DNA of 64,000 nt, taken from the NCBI GenBank assembly GCA_949292945.1, contig CASFAX010000002.1, forward strand, positions 61,519 through 125,518, read 5' to 3'. The stretch comes from an uncultured Bacillota bacterium (GTDB lineage Bacteria; Bacillota; Clostridia; Peptostreptococcales; Anaerovoracaceae). Shown here piece by piece: positions 1 through 8,290 of the stretch. The translations under genes and the position numbers were made by a program. Under the pieces are notes generated by a model. It had not been told where the DNA came from. It did no database searches and was given only the letters and a program-made list of their open reading frames with translations. Position 1 is the first letter of the stretch. The number at the start of each line of letters is the position of its first letter.

Positions 1-135
1 GACGGTAAGGAATCCGAAACCGGCTTCGCGTACGCTCCTTGGCACGTCCGCTACGTTGGAAAAGAACTGGCGGAAACCCTGTACAACGGCGGAGACTGGA
101 TAACTTTGGAAAATTATTACAGACTACCGGCATAG
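1..135 (+). CDS. D-alanyl-D-alanine carboxypeptidase, VanY-like, 3' end only
   Basis: The first 44 codons, open from the window edge to a TAG stop, encode the C-terminus of a VanY/D,D-carboxypeptidase family protein. The visible motif APWHVRYVG corresponds to the family's conserved E-PWH-RYVG segment, in which the histidine is a zinc ligand. Enzymes of this family trim the terminal D-Ala from peptidoglycan stem peptides outside the membrane. The N-terminus, any signal peptide and the other metal ligands lie outside the window. A strong terminator follows about 60 bases later, so this gene ends its transcription unit. Confidence 0.75.
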   Translation, partial: DGKESETGFAYAPWHVRYVGKELAETLYNGGDWITLENYYRLPA

Positions 136-192
136 TTTGCAGAATATAGCCTAATGTCACCATTACGGTATGACCGCATCCACATCATAACA

Positions 193-244
193 GGCGCTAT
201 ACTGGTGAAAATTTTCATCACACCAGTGTAGCGCCCGTTTTTTA
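193..244 (+). terminator. Rho-independent terminator after the VanY-like gene
   Basis: A 15-bp stem (193-207 with 221-235, one G-T pair) and a 13-base loop is followed directly by a run of six T. It lies downstream of the carboxypeptidase gene and faces the convergent membrane protein gene. Confidence 0.85.
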
Positions 245-272
245 TTTGGTATTGATTTTACTCGTGGACCTC

Positions 273-749
273 TTAAATCTTCTCAATCATCTTATCAACG
301 CGAGCCTTTGCCCTAGCGCTAATATAGAAGAGAAGAATTATAGCAGCAAGATTTCCAACAATTCCAAAAGCAGGAGTCAGATAATCATATGCCCTCGAAC
401 TGTTCACAAATACAAACGGAAGAACAGAAAGCACCGCCAAAGCGACCTGTGAAATATAATATGTGATAACCATTTTCGCCGTAATATGTAGTCGTCTTAC
501 CATAACTACAACTGCGCAGGCAATCTGTCCTGCGAGGAACACATAAACTGTAGCTGCCAATATCGTATCTCCAGTATGCATCAGTTCTAATCTCCAGAGG
601 TCGTAATCTAAATCCCCGTGACCAAACGGGTAAACCACACTTACCACGAAAAGCAGTGCCGCATATGCAACTGAACCTATAATCAACCATACATCAAAAG
701 CCAAAACCATCCTCGAAACGGTCTTATCATACCCGAAAAAAGCTTTCAT
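273..749 (-). CDS. Small membrane protein of unknown function, four predicted helices
   Basis: A 158-residue hydrophobic protein with about four membrane-spanning segments (roughly residues 18-40, 64-86, 95-116 and 126-146) and a basic C-terminus rich in Arg and Lys. No recognisable catalytic motif is present. The ATG at 749 is preferred over a TTG two codons upstream because the G-rich Shine-Dalgarno at about 757-764 sits at proper spacing from the ATG. It lies just downstream of an ABC exporter gene on the same strand (38-bp gap), so it may be an accessory or immunity-type membrane protein of that transporter. This is inference from position only. Confidence 0.6.
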   Translation of the reverse strand: MKAFFGYDKTVSRMVLAFDVWLIIGSVAYAALLFVVSVVYPFGHGDLDYDLWRLELMHTGDTILAATVYVFLAGQIACAVVVMVRRLHITAKMVITYYISQVALAVLSVLPFVFVNSSRAYDYLTPAFGIVGNLAAIILLFYISARAKARVDKMIEKI

Positions 750-787
750 TAACAATCCCCCCTTTAGCTACACAGTTACACCTACAC

Positions 788-2371
788 TCATTTTAGCATA
801 ACTTTACCATTTTGCAATAGTATTACTGCATCGAAATTACTCTCAAGATTTTCCGCAAGATTATGTGCTATGACTATCACCGTTTCGGGATGATCAAGCA
901 GGCATCTGATAACGCTATCTGCATTTACTTTATCGAGAGCTGCTGTAGGTTCGTCCACTATAAGCACCCCTGGCATATCCATCATTGCCCGAAGCAGACA
1001 TATCCGTGATTTTTCTCCTCCCGATACGCCGCTCACATTTCTGACGACGTTACTGCTATCCAGCTTCAGTCCAAAAGTCTCCATTCTGCTCTTTATTTCA
1101 TCTTCTTTTTCCGCTATATCCTCCCGGTACAGTGTAACGTTATTCATGACGCTGTCTTTAAAAAGATATGAACTCTGTTCGACATAATTCACCATCCTGC
1201 ACCGTTCCGCACATCCTATATCACTAACATTAACCCCGTCTATATTGACTTCACCAAAGTCCGGAACCAGTTCTCCTGATAAAATCTTTGCAAGTGTCGT
1301 CTTGCCGGATCCGCTTTCACCTTTTACCAGATACTTGCCGCCTGGCATAAATCGAAAAGAAAACCCATTTATTACGGTTTTATCGCTTTCCGGATACCTG
1401 TATGTTATATTATCTGCAACAAGAAGCCTACCTACTGCATCCGGATCACACTTCACCGGGCGTGTCTCTCTTCTTTCCGTTTTACTATTTGTCTCAGAAA
1501 TATTTTCCTCTTTCATAAGTTCTGCATATATCGGCTTACATGAATTAATCTGATTTATGCACGCTACAATCATCCTGATAGGAACCACTGTAGTATTCAT
1601 CAGTTGCACAACACTCAACACATTTCCTACAGTAATCGTTCCTGACTCCACCAGAATGCCTCCGGCAAATAGAACAGAGATATACATCAGGTTACCTACA
1701 CCCTCCGAACTCTTCTCCCCGAGATACCGAATAACCAGATTTTTAATCCGCTTAGCCTCAAAATGTTCATTAGCTATCCTGTGCTTTTCTATGTATTTTT
1801 CGGCGACATTATATTTCATCAGTTCCAGCCGCCCCGACAGTGTATCAGTGACGAATTCCGTATATTCCGTGCTGCCGTCAGCATATTCAGATGCGGCGGC
1901 CTGAACCTTCTTCTTGAAAATTACAGGTACCACAAAAGGAACAGATGAAGTCACGACCGCTACTATAAACATTATCCAGTTTATATATATAATTACAGCA
2001 CAGGCACATATAAAATTCGCTACGTATAATATTATCATCTGTCTGCTCATGAAAAAGTTATCAAAAAGCAAGTCCACTTTGCTCGTAAAGCTCGCAATAT
2101 CCGGTTCACGCGCTCTCTCCCATTTGATTTCCATGCTATACACATGATCTTTAAGCTTACCTGCATTCTTTGATGCCTGTTTATACATAGCGCTTCTGGA
2201 AAGAATTGAAACCGATATACTGAATATAATCAGTATCACCATTACAATCAATAAATGCACCAGAACATTCAGGTTCCCCATATTTATGGAATCCAGTATC
2301 ATTCCGAGACAAAGCCCGAAAAGAGCTTCCGATGCGGCTACAGCTATACTGAATATAATTACAACCGTCAT
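788..2371 (-). CDS. ABC exporter, fused membrane and ATPase domains
   Basis: A 527-residue half-size ABC transporter. An N-terminal transmembrane domain (about residues 1-290, five to six helices) is followed by a nucleotide-binding domain with Walker A GESGSGKT (about 351), signature SGGEKSR (about 460), Walker B VLIVDEPT and an H-loop IAHN. The substrate is not evident; the family exports peptides, lipids or drugs, usually as a dimer. The ATG at 2371 is chosen because an AAGGTGA ribosome binding site precedes it; a GTG four codons upstream lacks good spacing. It begins 45 bp after pyrB ends and may be cotranscribed with the pyrimidine operon, although no functional link is obvious. Confidence 0.85.
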   Translation of the reverse strand: MTVVIIFSIAVAASEALFGLCLGMILDSINMGNLNVLVHLLIVMVILIIFSISVSILSRSAMYKQASKNAGKLKDHVYSMEIKWERAREPDIASFTSKVDLLFDNFFMSRQMIILYVANFICACAVIIYINWIMFIVAVVTSSVPFVVPVIFKKKVQAAASEYADGSTEYTEFVTDTLSGRLELMKYNVAEKYIEKHRIANEHFEAKRIKNLVIRYLGEKSSEGVGNLMYISVLFAGGILVESGTITVGNVLSVVQLMNTTVVPIRMIVACINQINSCKPIYAELMKEENISETNSKTERRETRPVKCDPDAVGRLLVADNITYRYPESDKTVINGFSFRFMPGGKYLVKGESGSGKTTLAKILSGELVPDFGEVNIDGVNVSDIGCAERCRMVNYVEQSSYLFKDSVMNNVTLYREDIAEKEDEIKSRMETFGLKLDSSNVVRNVSGVSGGEKSRICLLRAMMDMPGVLIVDEPTAALDKVNADSVIRCLLDHPETVIVIAHNLAENLESNFDAVILLQNGKVMLK

Positions 2372-2415
2372 TGTCTTTCTCACCTTCTTCCAGATGTAAG
2401 TTTTTTACCTTTTTC

Positions 2416-3663
2416 CTATTTCCTATACTCTCCATCGCAGTATACGCATCTGTAAATGCCGCGTTTCCCGTCTGCGAGCCTGAACAGGTGGTTAAGCTCC
2501 TGCTCGGTGGAGGTTATGCACTTCGGGTTGGTGCAGCTTATGTCGTCTCTGATAATCTCCGGGGACTTGTGCGGTTCCGTCTCATGCGACTGTTCAAGGG
2601 TTCTTCTTTCACCGCAGCGTTCTGGATTATCTGCTTCCTCATTGCCGCCTCCTGCAATGCCCTCTGAAATGCTTTCTGCAATATTTCCTGTGTTGCTCCC
2701 TGCGTCTCCCGCGATGCTTCCCGCGCCCGCTGCGCCTTTCCCCGGTATCAGCTCCAGAAGGTACAGGATGAGCGCCATCCTTATGTGCTTGCCGCATAGA
2801 GCCTGATAGAAGTAGCAGGCTCTCGGATCGTCGTCGACTTCTACGGAAATCTCGTTTACCCGCGGGAGAGGGTGGAGGATTATCATATTGCTTTTAGCCG
2901 ATTTGAGCTTTTCTGTGTCGAGGACGTAGCTGTCTTTCAGTCTCTCGTACTCTTCTGCGCTGTCAAAGCGCTCCTTCTGAATACGGGTCATGTAGAGTAT
3001 GTCGAGAGCTTCCAGGGAGTCTTCCAGAGTTTCAGTCTCCATCCAGGCTGCGCCGGCGGCGTTCATCCTGTTCTTGACATATTCCGGCATCCTGAGCTCA
3101 GGTGGCGAGATGAGGACGAACTTCACGTTTTCGTATCTTAACATGGCGTCCACCAGCGAATGAACGGTTCTGCCGAATTTCAGGTCGCCGCAGAGTCCTA
3201 TGGTCAGATTGTCCAGCCTGCCTTTCTTTCTCTTGATGGTCAGAAGGTCGGTCAGGGTCTGGGTGGGATGAAAATGACCTCCGTCTCCTGCGTTGATGAT
3301 TGGAACTACTGTCTTCTGGGCTGCTGCTATAGGTGCGCCTTCCTTGGGGTGGCGCATTGCGATTATGTCGGCGTAGTTTCCCACTATGCGCACTGTATCC
3401 CGTACGCTTTCACCCTTTGTGGATGAGCTGGAGCCCGCATCTGAAAATCCCAAGACGCTTCCGCCAAGCTCCAGCATAGCCGCTTCGAAACTCAGTCTTG
3501 TCCTGGTGCTGGGCTCAAAAAACAGGGTAGCAAGCTTTTTGTGGGCGCAGGCATCACGGTACTTTTCGGGGTTTACCTCAATGTCGTCTGCCGTAGCTAT
3601 GAGCTTATCTATCTCTTCCACAGTTAAATCTGTTATGTTTATCAGGTTTCTCATGCTGTACAC
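2416..3663 (-). CDS. pyrB: Aspartate carbamoyltransferase catalytic chain fused to a PyrI-type zinc domain
   Basis: Residues 1-306 are a complete aspartate carbamoyltransferase: the carbamoyl-phosphate loop FFEPSTRTR (about 48) and HPLPR (264-268) are intact. It condenses carbamoyl phosphate with aspartate in de novo pyrimidine synthesis. A Gly/Ala/Ser-rich linker (about 307-370) leads to a short C-terminal domain with Cys377, Cys382, Cys406 and Cys409. The spacing C-x4-C-x23-C-x2-C is exactly that of the zinc domain of the enterobacterial regulatory chain PyrI. The nucleotide-binding allosteric domain that normally precedes it is absent. The GTG start at 3663 overlaps the pyrE stop (TAGTG) and has an AGGAAG site at good spacing; an internal ATG at 3654 is an alternative start. 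Confidence 0.93.
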   Translation of the reverse strand: MYSMRNLINITDLTVEEIDKLIATADDIEVNPEKYRDACAHKKLATLFFEPSTRTRLSFEAAMLELGGSVLGFSDAGSSSSTKGESVRDTVRIVGNYADIIAMRHPKEGAPIAAAQKTVVPIINAGDGGHFHPTQTLTDLLTIKRKKGRLDNLTIGLCGDLKFGRTVHSLVDAMLRYENVKFVLISPPELRMPEYVKNRMNAAGAAWMETETLEDSLEALDILYMTRIQKERFDSAEEYERLKDSYVLDTEKLKSAKSNMIILHPLPRVNEISVEVDDDPRACYFYQALCGKHIRMALILYLLELIPGKGAAGAGSIAGDAGSNTGNIAESISEGIAGGGNEEADNPERCGERRTLEQSHETEPHKSPEIIRDDISCTNPKCITSTEQELNHLFRLADGKRGIYRCVYCDGEYRK

Positions 3664-4301
3664 TATCTTTCTTCCTTCATCCAGCTCTCGTTGGACGGGT
3701 TGTCCCTGAACTTCAGGATTCTCTCGATGTCATCTTTTGCGATTCTTCCCGTCTCAGCTGCCACTTCCACCAGAGTATCAAGGTCGCAGAGACTGACGTT
3801 TCTGACGTTGTGCTCCGAGAGCCTTTCAAGACCTTTTTTCATTCCGTACGTGAAGATGCTGGCAATTCCCAGGACCTCCGCTCCTGCTTCGCGGAGAGCT
3901 TCTACAGTGTCGCAGGCCGACCCTGCGGTAGAAATCAGATCCTCTATTACCACTACCTTCTGTCCCCTTTCAAGTCTTCCTTCTATGCGGTTTGTCCTGC
4001 CGTGATCCTTTGCGGAACTTCTCACGTAACCCATAGGCATGTTCAAAATGTGACCGGTGATGGCAGCGTGAGCGATTCCAGCCGTGCTGGTCCCCATGAG
4101 AACTTCGCAGTCAGGGTATTCATTTCTTACGGTCTCTGCAAGTCCCTCTTCTATCATGGTTCTGACGGCAGGCGCAGTCAATGTAAGCCTGTTGTCGCAG
4201 TATATGGGGCTTTTGATTCCGCTGGCCCAGGTAAAAGGCTCGTCTGGCCTTAAGAATACCGCTTCTATGGAAAGCAGGCCTTCTGCAATTTCTCTCTTCA
4301 T
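3663..4301 (-). CDS. pyrE: Orotate phosphoribosyltransferase
   Basis: A 212-residue type I phosphoribosyltransferase that joins orotate to PRPP to give OMP. The PRPP-binding loop reads [14 protein letters not shown], the usual hydrophobic-Glu-Asp signature, and the N-terminal [12 protein letters not shown] region is typical of PyrE. The ATG at 4301 lies three bases after the pyrF stop and has a GGAGA ribosome binding site; the frame stays open upstream, but that part overlaps pyrF and is not conserved in the family. It is tightly packed between pyrF and pyrB, as expected for a coupled operon. Confidence 0.95.
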   Translation of the reverse strand: MKREIAEGLLSIEAVFLRPDEPFTWASGIKSPIYCDNRLTLTAPAVRTMIEEGLAETVRNEYPDCEVLMGTSTAGIAHAAITGHILNMPMGYVRSSAKDHGRTNRIEGRLERGQKVVVIEDLISTAGSACDTVEALREAGAEVLGIASIFTYGMKKGLERLSEHNVRNVSLCDLDTLVEVAAETGRIAKDDIERILKFRDNPSNESWMKEER

Positions 4302-4303
4302 TT

Positions 4304-5011
4304 CTATTTCTCCTCTCCGACAAAATCTGCAAGGCACCTTTCGTATGCCACTACAGGATCTTCAGCTTTTGTTATAGGACGGCCCACCACTATATAGTCA
4401 GAGCCCAGCTTCTTCGCTCCTTCAGGAGTTGTGATTCTCACCTGGTCGTCCTTTGCGGAATCGGCAAATCTCACGCCCGGAGTCACCGTGACAAAATCGT
4501 CGCCACACGCATCGTGAATCATCCCTGACTCCAGCGGCGAGCAGACCACGCCGTCAAGTCCGGCCTTTTTCGCATTCTGCGCGTACTTTATGACCACGTC
4601 CTCCAGCTTTCCGGCTATGAGAAGCTCTTCGTTCATCCTCTCCTGGCTGGTGGAGGTGAGCTGGGTTACGGCTATGAGAAGGGGTCCTTCACCGCTTTCG
4701 CCTTTAAGTCCGCGCTTTGCCGCCTCCATCATTTCCACAGTTCCCGCCGCATGAACGTTCACCATGTCTATGGAAAGCTTCGACAAAGACTTCATCGCCT
4801 TTTCCACAGTGTTCGGAATGTCGTGGAGCTTTAAATCCAGAAAAATCCTGTGTCCGCGATTCTTGATTTCCCTCACGATTTCAGGCCCTTCGGCATAAAA
4901 CAGCTCCATACCCACTTTGACATACGGCTTCCTGCCTGTAAATTTATCCAGAAATGCGAGAGTATCGGCGCCGGTCGGAAAATCCAGCGCTACTATTACG
5001 TCTTTACCCAT
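4304..5011 (-). CDS. pyrF: Orotidine 5'-phosphate decarboxylase
   Basis: A 235-residue decarboxylase converting OMP to UMP, the last step of the pathway. The catalytic tetrad region [13 protein letters not shown] is intact, and the C-terminal phosphate-binding segment YIVVGRPIT is present. An AGGAGG site precedes the ATG at 5011. It follows pyrD by 13 bases and is followed directly by pyrE. Confidence 0.95.
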   Translation of the reverse strand: MGKDVIVALDFPTGADTLAFLDKFTGRKPYVKVGMELFYAEGPEIVREIKNRGHRIFLDLKLHDIPNTVEKAMKSLSKLSIDMVNVHAAGTVEMMEAAKRGLKGESGEGPLLIAVTQLTSTSQERMNEELLIAGKLEDVVIKYAQNAKKAGLDGVVCSPLESGMIHDACGDDFVTVTPGVRFADSAKDDQVRITTPEGAKKLGSDYIVVGRPITKAEDPVVAYERCLADFVGEEK

Positions 5012-5024
5012 GTTTCGTTACCTC

Positions 5025-5933
5025 CTATGCTATTCCTACTATATCCGCAAGTTTTTCTATTCCCAGCCTGTCCATGAGAGCCGAGAGTTCTTCTATTATC
5101 TCTTTGCAGGCGTAAGGGTTGACAAGATTGGCTGCCCCCACCTGAACGGCTGAAGCTCCTGCCATCATCATCTCTATTACGTCCTCCGCCTTTGAGACGC
5201 CGCCCATTCCTATGACCGGAATATTTACGGCGTGATAGACCTGATTCACCATGCGGACAGCCACCGGAAATATGGCAGGGCCTGAAAATCCGCCCATGCG
5301 GTTTGCAATTACCGGCTTCCTCGTCCGTATATCTATCCTCATGCCCAGCATGGTGTTTATGAGGCTGATTCCGTCAGCTCCGGCTTCTTCACAGGCCTGT
5401 GCTATGGAAACTATGTCGGTCACGTTAGGGCTGAGCTTGATGTAGACAGGTTTTGTCGTCGCTGCTTTAACAACTCTTGTGATTTCCGCCGCGCTTTCCG
5501 GCAAAACCCCGTAGGCCATGCCGCCGTTGTGGACGTTGGGGCAGCTGACGTTTACTTCTATGATGCCAACCTGCTCTTCCTTATCCATGGCGCGGGCGCA
5601 GTACTCGTACTCCTCCGGTGAAAATCCGCTTATATTGGCTATGAGGGGCTTATGAAATATTTTCCTCAGTTCCGGAAGTTCCTCCTCACAGACCTTTTCA
5701 ACTCCCGGATTTTGAAGGCCTACGGAGTTTATGAGCCCCGCCGTGCATTCCGCGATTCGCGGCAAAGGGTTACCGAGGCGGGGCTCTTTTGTGGTTCCCT
5801 TAAAGGAGATGGAGCCGAGAATGTTTATATCGTAGATTTCCGCGAACTCTTTGCCGTATCCGAAGGTTCCGCTGGCAGGAATCACCGGGTTATCGAGGGT
5901 TATGCCGCTTAATGTCACTCTCAAATCTGCCAT
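5025..5933 (-). CDS. pyrD: Dihydroorotate dehydrogenase, class 1B catalytic subunit
   Basis: A 302-residue FMN TIM-barrel enzyme oxidising dihydroorotate to orotate. The N-terminus (PVIPASGTFGYG), the active-site loop VNVSCPNVHNGG with the class 1 cysteine, and the FMN phosphate-binding GMGGV are all visible. The neighbouring pyrK marks it as the NAD-linked 1B type, which works as a PyrD2PyrK2 complex. The start at 5933 overlaps the end of pyrK by 13 bases and has an AAGGAGGAG site inside pyrK. Confidence 0.95.
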   Translation of the reverse strand: MADLRVTLSGITLDNPVIPASGTFGYGKEFAEIYDINILGSISFKGTTKEPRLGNPLPRIAECTAGLINSVGLQNPGVEKVCEEELPELRKIFHKPLIANISGFSPEEYEYCARAMDKEEQVGIIEVNVSCPNVHNGGMAYGVLPESAAEITRVVKAATTKPVYIKLSPNVTDIVSIAQACEEAGADGISLINTMLGMRIDIRTRKPVIANRMGGFSGPAIFPVAVRMVNQVYHAVNIPVIGMGGVSKAEDVIEMMMAGASAVQVGAANLVNPYACKEIIEELSALMDRLGIEKLADIVGIA

Positions 5934-6664
5934 TTTATCTCCTCCTTGTAGAATATGGGGCCGTCCTTGCAGACCCTCTTATATCCTGTCACCGTCTCCA
6001 TGGTGCATCCCATGCAGGCTCCGAATCCGCATGCCATTCTAGCCTCGAAGCTGAACTGGCCGTCAGGAACCAGGTCGTAAACTGCTTTCAGCATGGGTAC
6101 AGGCCCGCAGGCGAAGGCGTAGTCGTAAGCCTTGTCCTTCATGGCGTCAGTTACAAAGCCTTTAATTCCTGCGCTTCCGTCAACGGTGGTGATGACAGGC
6201 TCTATTCCAAGCTTTCTGAAATCGTCTGTCATGATTATCTCATCTGCCGTGTTAAAGCCCAGAATCACTTCAGGCTTTGTCCCGCTTTTCACCATCGCTT
6301 TCGCAAGTCCATACATGGGAGGAACTCCTATACCGCCGCCTGTAACCACTGGATTTATAACGCCATCGCCTAATAACGATATATTAAATCCGTTGCCCAG
6401 GGGCATTAAAACGTCAAGTTTCGTTCCTTCGGCCATAGCCGCAAGTTCAGCCGTTCCGCCGCCGACTATCCGAAAAACTATGGTAAGGGAATCCTCATTC
6501 CAGCTGCTTACGGAAATAGGGCGCCTCAGGTAAAACCCCGGAACTGTGATGTTTATGAACCTGCCCGGTCTTTCTATATCGCCGCACTCGCCTTTGAGCT
6601 TCATGGAATATACATCCTTTGTCAGCGGCGTCAGTCCGGCGACTTCCATAATCCTTCTCTCCAT
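5921..6664 (-). CDS. pyrK: Dihydroorotate dehydrogenase electron-transfer subunit
   Basis: A 247-residue FAD and [2Fe-2S] protein that passes electrons from PyrD to NAD+. The FAD-binding motif RRPISVSSW, the NAD-binding GGGIGVPPMYG and the C-terminal cluster ligands CGFGACMGC with a later Cys (YKRVC) are all present. It is the first gene of the operon, and its start lies just downstream of a terminator-like hairpin, so leader attenuation is plausible. GGAGA precedes the ATG. Confidence 0.93.
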   Translation of the reverse strand: MERRIMEVAGLTPLTKDVYSMKLKGECGDIERPGRFINITVPGFYLRRPISVSSWNEDSLTIVFRIVGGGTAELAAMAEGTKLDVLMPLGNGFNISLLGDGVINPVVTGGGIGVPPMYGLAKAMVKSGTKPEVILGFNTADEIIMTDDFRKLGIEPVITTVDGSAGIKGFVTDAMKDKAYDYAFACGPVPMLKAVYDLVPDGQFSFEARMACGFGACMGCTMETVTGYKRVCKDGPIFYKEEIKWQI

Positions 6665-6680
6665 GGTTCTCCTCTCTCAT

Positions 6681-6728
6681 AAAAAAACAGGTCCCGCACA
6701 CCGCTTCTATGCAAAACGGGCAGACCTG
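6681..6728 (-). terminator. Attenuator-like terminator in the pyr operon leader
   Basis: On the minus strand, CAGGTC and CCG (bulge of three) pair with CGGGACCTG across a ~20-base loop, directly followed by seven T and, 16 bases later, the pyrK ATG. Its position between promoter and first gene fits a conditional terminator. An upstream ACACCG in the leader (about 6786-6792) could pair with CGGTGT in the loop and compete. No PyrR-box consensus was recognised, so the effector is unknown. Confidence 0.6.
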
Positions 6729-6867
6729 CCAAAATCAGCAAATATAAAAGAAAAATAGAAAGGGCGCTGAACCTGTGAGATTGCGAGACGGTGTATATCT
6801 GTTTTCCTTCTAAAAGCTCCCATTTTCGGCTCCCTTCGTCGTGCTCTGTTTATTTTTATTCCTTAAC

Positions 6868-6896
6868 ATGCTATCACAGGCGCATTGCTTTGTCAA
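6868..6896 (-). promoter_or_regulatory. Sigma-70-type promoter of the pyr operon
   Basis: On the minus strand, a perfect -35 TTGACA (6896-6891) and a -10 TAGCAT (6873-6868) are separated by 17 bp. Transcription would start near 6861, giving a leader of about 200 bases that contains the attenuator hairpin. Confidence 0.65.
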
Positions 6897-6914
6897 TCGA
6901 AGGGTAATCCAAAA

Positions 6915-6983
6915 TATGACTGAATGAAAACGCGAAATTTGACTGAATGAAATTGCGAAATATGACTGAATGGAGTATAATAG
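6915..6983 (+). repeat. Three 23-bp direct repeats overlapping a promoter
   Basis: The core TGACTGAATG recurs at about 6917, 6940 and 6963 (period 23 bp), with A/T-rich flanks and GCG between copies. A promoter lies within it: -35 TTGCGA (6953-6958), 17-bp spacer, perfect -10 TATAAT (6976-6981). The array ends about 25 bases before the ATPase start codon, so it looks like a repeated operator for that gene, but no regulator is encoded next to it. Confidence 0.65.
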
Positions 6984-7008
6984 GCGTATATTGGAGGTGA
7001 GAGGCCAT

Positions 7009-8286
7009 ATGGACAGAGATAAATATATTCCGCGCATAATAGATAATAAAATCGAAAAGTGTCTGAATACGTTCGGAGCTGTATGCGTGGAAGGCCCTAA
7101 GTGGTGCGGCAAAACATGGACGTCTGCATATCACAGCAACAGCGAAATATACATCGGTGACCCGGCGGGAAATTTTCAGAATCGTAATCTTGCAGAAATG
7201 TCTCCGGACATTGTTCTTGACGGCGAGCGCCCACGCCTAATCGACGAATGGCAGGAAGTTCCCTCTCTTTGGGATGCCGTGCGCCACAAAGTCGACCAGA
7301 CCGGCGTCAAGGGACAGTTTATTATGACAGGTTCCGCAACTCCAAACCATAAGGGAATTATGCACAGTGGAACCGGAAGAATCGCCAGAATCAGAATGGC
7401 TCCCATGTCGCTCTGGGAGTCCGGTGATTCATGCGGCTGTGTTTCTCTAAAAGAATTATGCAACGGAAAAATCACACCGTCGATGACCGGAGAAGTTGAT
7501 ATAGAAATGCTGGTTTCTTTGATAATACGAGGTGGCTGGCCGGGAAGTCTTGACCTCACGCCTGAGCAGGCCTCTCTTCTTCCGGCGGAATACCTTAGCG
7601 CTGTACTGGCAGATGATGTCTATCGGCTTGACGGAATCAAGCGTGACATTCACAAGATGGAGCTGCTGCTCAGATCTCTTGCCCGCAACGAAAGCACCAC
7701 CGCTTCAGTAAAGACTCTAATCAGAGACATAAGCACAGAAGATGGCGAAGATATCGACAGCAATACTGTTGCCACATATCTTGATATATTCAGGCGCCTT
7801 TTCCTGATTGAAAATCAGCCGCCTTTTGCCACTAACATCCGTTCCTCGGTAAGAGTAAAACAGGCTGAAAAGCATCATTTCGTCGATCCTTCTCTTACAT
7901 GCGCACTACTTAAGGCAACGCCTTCAGGCCTGATCGGCGATCTGGAAACTCTGGGCTTTCTTTTCGAAGCATTATGCGAACGTGATCTCCGTATTTACGC
8001 TGAATCGTTTAACGGAAAGATTTACCATTATCAGGATTACAGAAACAGGGAAATTGATGCCGTCATAGAGCTTGAAAACGGGTCATGGTGCGCATTTGAG
8101 ATAAAGCTGGGCGCCAACCAGATTGATTCTGCGGCGGAAAATCTCCTGTCCCTTCAGCGTGAAATCTCAGATGAAGCCGGCAGCGTACCTCCTTCGGTTT
8201 TATGCGTAATATGCGGTCTTTCCAGCGCCGCCTACCAGCGGGCAGACGGCGTTTTCGTCGTTCCGATAACCGCACTGAAAAACTGA
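7009..8286 (+). CDS. AAA ATPase with C-terminal DUF4143-type domain
   Basis: A 425-residue protein. The N-terminal ATPase has a P-loop EGPKWCGKT (about 30), a Walker-B-like LIDEWQEVP and a sensor-like FIMTGSATP. The C-terminal half carries the DUF4143/PD-(D/E)XK-like pattern REIDAVIELENG...AFEIKLG, typical of the large bacterial AAA_14/DUF4143 family of unknown function. The ATG at 7009 has GGAGGTGAG at 8-base spacing, so the longer upstream frame is not used. It stands alone between divergent pyr genes and convergent ABC genes, behind the triple-repeat promoter. These genes are often mobile and patchily distributed. Confidence 0.85.
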   Translation: MDRDKYIPRIIDNKIEKCLNTFGAVCVEGPKWCGKTWTSAYHSNSEIYIGDPAGNFQNRNLAEMSPDIVLDGERPRLIDEWQEVPSLWDAVRHKVDQTGVKGQFIMTGSATPNHKGIMHSGTGRIARIRMAPMSLWESGDSCGCVSLKELCNGKITPSMTGEVDIEMLVSLIIRGGWPGSLDLTPEQASLLPAEYLSAVLADDVYRLDGIKRDIHKMELLLRSLARNESTTASVKTLIRDISTEDGEDIDSNTVATYLDIFRRLFLIENQPPFATNIRSSVRVKQAEKHHFVDPSLTCALLKATPSGLIGDLETLGFLFEALCERDLRIYAESFNGKIYHYQDYRNREIDAVIELENGSWCAFEIKLGANQIDSAAENLLSLQREISDEAGSVPPSVLCVICGLSSAAYQRADGVFVVPITALKN

Positions 8287-8290
8287 GAAG

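Noticed and set aside
6664..6860. PyrR-binding loop in the pyr leader
   Set aside because: No conserved PyrR-box sequence could be identified, so only a generic attenuator is claimed.
6810..7134. Two short minus-strand open frames of 86-100 codons before the AAA ATPase
   Set aside because: They cover promoter repeats and the 5' end of the ATPase gene and have no ribosome binding site.
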